NCBI GenBank assembly: GCA_964624235.1
Contig: CAZUXY010000081.1
Location: 1-15,515 of the forward strand
Source: CAZUXY01 sp964624235
GTDB lineage: Bacteria; Spirochaetota; UBA4802; UBA5368
Length of the DNA: 15,515 bases
Direction of reading: 5' to 3'
Within the stretch, counting starts at the first letter, position 1; the number at the start of each line of letters is the position of its first letter. The notes beneath the pieces were generated by a model that was given only the letters and a program-made list of their open reading frames with translations, had not been told where the DNA came from and did not search any database. The translations under genes were made by a program, and so were the position numbers. Positions 12,439-15,515 of this stretch are shown here, one piece after another.

Positions 12439-13527
12439 ATGAATAGAATGAATGTCGCCCTGATAGGTTGCGGGCGCATCGGTTATCTGCTCGAGGATGA
12501 TCCTCTGCGGTACAAGCCGTGTACCCATTTCGGAGGCGCGGTTTCGGCAGGTCTTGCGGTTACAGCGGCCTGCGACATCGATTCAGCACGCCTGAACGAT
12601 TTCTCCCTGCGGGCAGGTATACCTCCCTCCAGACGATACTCTTCATACAGAAAGCTTATCGATGAAAACGTACCCGATGCGGTCATTATATCCACGTGGA
12701 CCGCGTCTCATGCCCAGATAGGGATCGCCTCGGCGAACGCAGGCGCGAAAGTCATTGTGTGTGAGAAACCCATATGCGCAGGCCTGAAGGAGGCCGGAAG
12801 GTTCATAGATGCCTGTAAAAAATCAGGCACCGAACTGATCATCAACCACGAACGACGCTACGATCCCAGGTACGGCAGGGTAAAAAAAATGATCGGTTCG
12901 GGCACGATCGGTGATGTTAAAACCGTGTGGGCTTCCGTGCTTACCTCATCATGGAACGCCGGCCGGGGGGCGGAAGGAGGAGGGGGGCCGCTGCTTCACG
13001 ACGGAACGCACCTGATCGATATCATCAGGTTTTTTTTCGGAGATATCACCAGTGTCGAAGGTGAATTTCAGAGGACCGGGAGAAAAAACGGTTTCGAAGA
13101 CAGGGCTACGGCGTGGCTTACAACCGAATCGGGGGTCGATGTGTTCCTGGAAGCGGGTGGGAGCAGACAATATTTCGTATTCGAGATCGTCATCTCTGGA
13201 ACGGGGGGCAAGATCGTTATCGGCAACGGTTATGAAGAACTGCACCTGCCCCGGAAATCCCGGTTTTATACCGGTTTCAGGGACCTCAACCGGTCCCGGT
13301 TCCCTGCCACAACAGGAAAAAATTACTTCACTGCCCTTTACTGCCAGGTGAAAAACCTGCTCGCGGGACGTAAAATTGACTGTGTTTCCACCGGTGCAGA
13401 CGGGTACAGGGCTCTTGAAGCGATACACGCCATTTATCTTTCAGCTCATCATGGAAGAAAAAGGATTGAATTACCCGTGGAACCTGGTAGAATAAATCTA
13501 TCAAAAATATTTGGTCATAATCATTGA
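12439..13527 (+). CDS. Gfo/Idh/MocA family NAD(P)-dependent oxidoreductase
   Basis: The 362-residue protein has an N-terminal Rossmann domain with the dinucleotide motif GCGRIG (10-15), the family hallmark EKP (109-111) that contributes the lysine near the nicotinamide, and NHERRYDPRY. The second domain includes GGGPLLHDGTHLIDI (H187, H191), the usual substrate and catalytic region. Members oxidise or reduce sugar or inositol hydroxyls, and the substrate is unknown here. The segment LLEDDPLRYKPCTHFGG just after the Gly-rich loop marks a subgroup I associate with sugar-nucleotide or envelope glycan genes, which is inference. The start ATG at 12439 has no clear Shine-Dalgarno. ATG at 12448 is an alternative. 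It follows glnA by 21 bp and precedes the STAS gene by 6 bp, so the three appear cotranscribed. Confidence 0.85.
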   Translation: MNRMNVALIGCGRIGYLLEDDPLRYKPCTHFGGAVSAGLAVTAACDIDSARLNDFSLRAGIPPSRRYSSYRKLIDENVPDAVIISTWTASHAQIGIASANAGAKVIVCEKPICAGLKEAGRFIDACKKSGTELIINHERRYDPRYGRVKKMIGSGTIGDVKTVWASVLTSSWNAGRGAEGGGGPLLHDGTHLIDIIRFFFGDITSVEGEFQRTGRKNGFEDRATAWLTTESGVDVFLEAGGSRQYFVFEIVISGTGGKIVIGNGYEELHLPRKSRFYTGFRDLNRSRFPATTGKNYFTALYCQVKNLLAGRKIDCVSTGADGYRALEAIHAIYLSAHHGRKRIELPVEPGRINLSKIFGHNH

Positions 13528-13533
13528 CACGTT

Positions 13534-13887
13534 ATGGAAATAAAGACCGTCGAACCCAGCGATAAAACCGTTATTCTGGAAATGACCGGACGCCTCAACA
13601 TCGAGGAGGTTAATTTTTTCGAATCGGAATATGATAAATTTATAACCTGGAAACGTTATATCGCGCTGGACATGGGGGGTATCAACTATATCGATTCCTC
13701 GGGCATAGGCGCGCTGATTAAAGCCATGAACATGGCGAAAAACATAAACGCCGAACTGCTGCTGCTAGAATTAAAGCCCACCGTTATGAATGTGTTCAAA
13801 CTCGCTTACCTCGATAAATTTTTTACTATAATAGATCGTAAAGAGTTGCTGGAGCGGTATCCTGATTTTAACGCCCATGCCGTTTGA
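13534..13887 (+). CDS. STAS-domain protein (anti-sigma factor antagonist type)
   Basis: A 117-residue single STAS domain. The core YIALDMGGINYIDSSGIGALIKAM contains D54-S55-S56-G57, and by comparison with SpoIIAA and RsbV, Ser55 is the expected phosphorylation site. Unphosphorylated proteins of this type bind a serine-kinase anti-sigma factor and free its sigma factor. Phosphorylation switches them off. No cognate kinase, phosphatase or sigma factor lies within this window, so the partner must be elsewhere. In spirochaete-like bacteria such orphan STAS proteins are frequent. The start ATG at 13534 is only 6 bp after the oxidoreductase stop and lacks a strong ribosome-binding site, so coupling is likely. 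It ends 19 bp before the convergent ribE gene, with no hairpin terminator in the gap. Confidence 0.88.
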   Translation: MEIKTVEPSDKTVILEMTGRLNIEEVNFFESEYDKFITWKRYIALDMGGINYIDSSGIGALIKAMNMAKNINAELLLLELKPTVMNVFKLAYLDKFFTIIDRKELLERYPDFNAHAV

Positions 13888-13906
13888 AATGCACGGAGTA
13901 ATGCGG

Positions 13907-14563
13907 TCAAATATAACCTTCGTCTCTGAGTTTGTTTAAAAGCACGCCGTCTTTTTCTTTATCCACCTGATCACCTTGCCGCGAAAGGATTTTTTCCACA
14001 TATTTACCCAGGATATCGACTTCCACGTTCACCATATCCCCCGTTTTCTTAAATGCCAGGGCCGTCGCAGATACCGTTTCCGGGATCAGATAGAGATCAA
14101 AGCTCCGGGGTGTTACGTCAACTGCCGTCAGGGATATGCCGTCCACCGCGACCGAACCCCGGGGAACGATGTATTTCAATATTTCGGCGGGCACCTCTAC
14201 CCTGAAGCTCACACCACTACCGTCTCTGCTGATGGAGGTGATCTTTCCCGTTCCATCAACATGCCCCTGTACAAAATGGCCGCCGAGACGTGAGTTCACC
14301 GAAAGAGCCCGTTCCAGATTGACCCTGTCGCCGGCTCGCACTTTTCCCAGTGTGGAAAGCGACAGACTGACGCGGGATGCAAAAACGGTGAAAGAATCAC
14401 GGGCCCTACCGGTGACGGTAAGGCAGACCCCGTCAACGGATATCGAGTCCCCTTCCCGGGTCCCCTCCAGGACCCTTCGTGCGTTGATCTCAAGAACGAT
14501 CCCCTCACCCGCGGACTCTGCGTTTTTTACAGTGCCGGTTTCTTCAATCAAACCCGTAAACAT
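13907..14563 (-). CDS. ribE: Riboflavin synthase alpha chain
   Basis: The 218-residue enzyme dismutates two 6,7-dimethyl-8-ribityllumazine molecules into riboflavin and a pyrimidinedione. It begins with the canonical MFTGLIEETGTV and contains two lumazine-binding repeats. The first has GDSISVDGVCLTV (about 37-49). The second, from about residue 97, has GGHFVQGHVDGTGKI and then GSVAVDGISLTAVDV. Length is normal. The start ATG at 14563 has AGGGG about 6 nt upstream. It lies 20 bp downstream of ribD on the same strand, the usual order of riboflavin operons (ribD-ribE). The following gene converges from the other strand. No FMN riboswitch is in view, because the operon's start is outside the window. 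Confidence 0.95.
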   Translation of the reverse strand: MFTGLIEETGTVKNAESAGEGIVLEINARRVLEGTREGDSISVDGVCLTVTGRARDSFTVFASRVSLSLSTLGKVRAGDRVNLERALSVNSRLGGHFVQGHVDGTGKITSISRDGSGVSFRVEVPAEILKYIVPRGSVAVDGISLTAVDVTPRSFDLYLIPETVSATALAFKKTGDMVNVEVDILGKYVEKILSRQGDQVDKEKDGVLLNKLRDEGYI

Positions 14564-14583
14564 GGCCAGCCCCCTGTCATTTT

Positions 14584-15515
14584 CTACGGAGTACCGTAAG
14601 CATGGTAGACCAGATCATCCTTGACCAGTGCTGATGAGCAGCGATAAACACTCATCGCTTCCGCGAGTCTGGCCGCGCCAACACTCTTTATCAGGGGTTT
14701 GCCGCCGCCCAGAATCCGCGGCGCGATGAAATACAGGAACTCATCAATACCCCCGGCATCAAAAAATGCTCCGGCGGTGGCGGCCCCCCCTTCCAGCATG
14801 GCCGACAGTATGCCCCTGGATGCCAGTTGTTGCAATACATTATTCACCGTGTCTTTTTCCGTATCTCCCTCCACAAACACCACTTTACGGTTTTGCAATA
14901 GTTTCAGAATTAATGGGTCAGCGGATTTTTCCAGCGCATGTACGCGCCCGGCTTTTTCGAAAAAAAGGTAATTATCGTCTTTCAGCACGTTCAGGTTTTC
15001 GGAAAGCCCCTCGGCGCAGCCCATAACGATTCTCAGCGGATCCCTTTCGGTACAGATATCGCTGGAATTAAGGAGCCTTTCTAAAAAGAAGCTCCCGTAC
15101 CCGTGGACCGTTCGTGTCTCGAGGTTGAAGTAATCGATAACTTCATCAGGGAAAGAACCCAGCCTGGGTGTAAGAGACGGATTATCGTATTCAATAGTGC
15201 GTATCCCTACTATGACCGCGTCCACCATGCTCCGCAGACGGTGTACAATATACCGTGAGTATTCCGATGATATCCATCGTGAGGTGCCTTCGGCATCGGC
15301 CGTGTGCCCGTCCAGCGTCAGAGCCGACTTGTGAAGTATATAGGTTTGACCGCGGGTTATTGATTTCACGAAAGGACCAAGCAGTTCGAGAGCCTGCCGC
15401 TGACATTCAGTCATCATTACTGTCTTGACGCCGGCTTCACGCAGCCTTTGTATTCCGCATCCCGATACCAGCGGATTGGGGTCCACCGCGGCTACGACCA
15501 CTCTCGCTATCCCCG
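14584..15515 (-). CDS. ribD: Bifunctional riboflavin deaminase/reductase, C-terminal part (5' end outside window)
   Basis: The frame is open from the window edge (...GIAR) into VVVAAVDPNPLVSGCGI, the end of the deaminase domain. The zinc-ligand His and Cys motifs lie beyond the window. The C-terminal reductase domain follows: LHKSALTLDGHTADAEGTSRWIS, then HRLRSMVDAVIVGIRTIEYDNPSLTPR, and near the end EGGAATAGAFFDAGGIDEF and PRILGGGKPL. The full enzyme deaminates the GTP-derived pyrimidine and reduces its ribose with NADPH. GTG at 15501 is an internal codon, not the start. About 40 residues lie between LTPR and DPLRIV (15043-15162), where most RibD proteins have around ten, so this reductase domain carries an insertion. 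The linker normally containing RALN..F reads QALELLGPF, a divergent form. Confidence 0.9.
   Translation of the reverse strand, partial: GIARVVVAAVDPNPLVSGCGIQRLREAGVKTVMMTECQRQALELLGPFVKSITRGQTYILHKSALTLDGHTADAEGTSRWISSEYSRYIVHRLRSMVDAVIVGIRTIEYDNPSLTPRLGSFPDEVIDYFNLETRTVHGYGSFFLERLLNSSDICTERDPLRIVMGCAEGLSENLNVLKDDNYLFFEKAGRVHALEKSADPLILKLLQNRKVVFVEGDTEKDTVNNVLQQLASRGILSAMLEGGAATAGAFFDAGGIDEFLYFIAPRILGGGKPLIKSVGAARLAEAMSVYRCSSALVKDDLVYHAYGTP

Overview
The window is a gene-dense stretch of a bacterial chromosome with no rRNA, tRNA, insertion sequence or CRISPR array that I can see. A four-subunit 2-oxoacid:ferredoxin oxidoreductase points to an anaerobe or a low-oxygen lifestyle. The small TPR-like protein at the left edge, the relaxed lipobox, the HDOD and STAS signalling proteins and several unfamiliar envelope proteins make me favour a deep-branching spirochaete-like lineage. 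That placement is a low-confidence inference and rests on no diagnostic gene.

Layout. 1-183 (minus): truncated start of a TPR-like protein. 184-705: long non-coding region with a promoter candidate and several inverted repeats. 706-3297 (plus): ferredoxin-like, alpha, beta and gamma subunits of a Kor/Vor-type oxidoreductase in one tight operon. 3319-5048 (minus): an HDOD signalling protein followed 2 bp later by a metallo-beta-lactamase-fold hydrolase. 5264-7813 (minus): a run of envelope-type genes, made up of a membrane-anchored protein, a secreted helical protein, a small helical protein, a PDZ lipoprotein and a newly noticed 31-residue hydrophobic ORF. 7956-9374 (minus): nicotinate phosphoribosyltransferase. 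9375-9739: divergent regulatory region. 9740-10744 (plus): an unrecognised tail-anchored protein. 10879-13887 (plus): a promoter, a 42-residue SHOCT-like small protein, a type I glutamine synthetase homologue, a Gfo/Idh/MocA oxidoreductase and a STAS-domain protein. 13907-15515 (minus): ribE and the 3' part of ribD.

How the genes fit together. The oxidoreductase cluster couples oxidative decarboxylation of a 2-oxoacid to ferredoxin reduction. pncB (NAD salvage) and ribD-ribE (riboflavin) supply cofactors. The HDOD-MBL pair looks like a small signalling unit, and the 5264-7813 block looks like an uncharacterised envelope module.

The most interesting points are these: (i) the glutamine synthetase homologue carries Asp where the family has a catalytic Arg, and it sits directly behind a SHOCT-like microprotein whose stop codon abuts its start; (ii) a perfect 11-bp inverted repeat brackets the -10 element of that operon, and its CAGGAAA core recurs in an inverted repeat upstream of the oxidoreductase operon; (iii) a 31-residue hydrophobic ORF lies just after the PDZ lipoprotein gene; (iv) a 9-bp element recurs in opposite orientation at both ends of the pncB divergent region. 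I found nothing that clearly qualifies as a complete new defence or mobile system.
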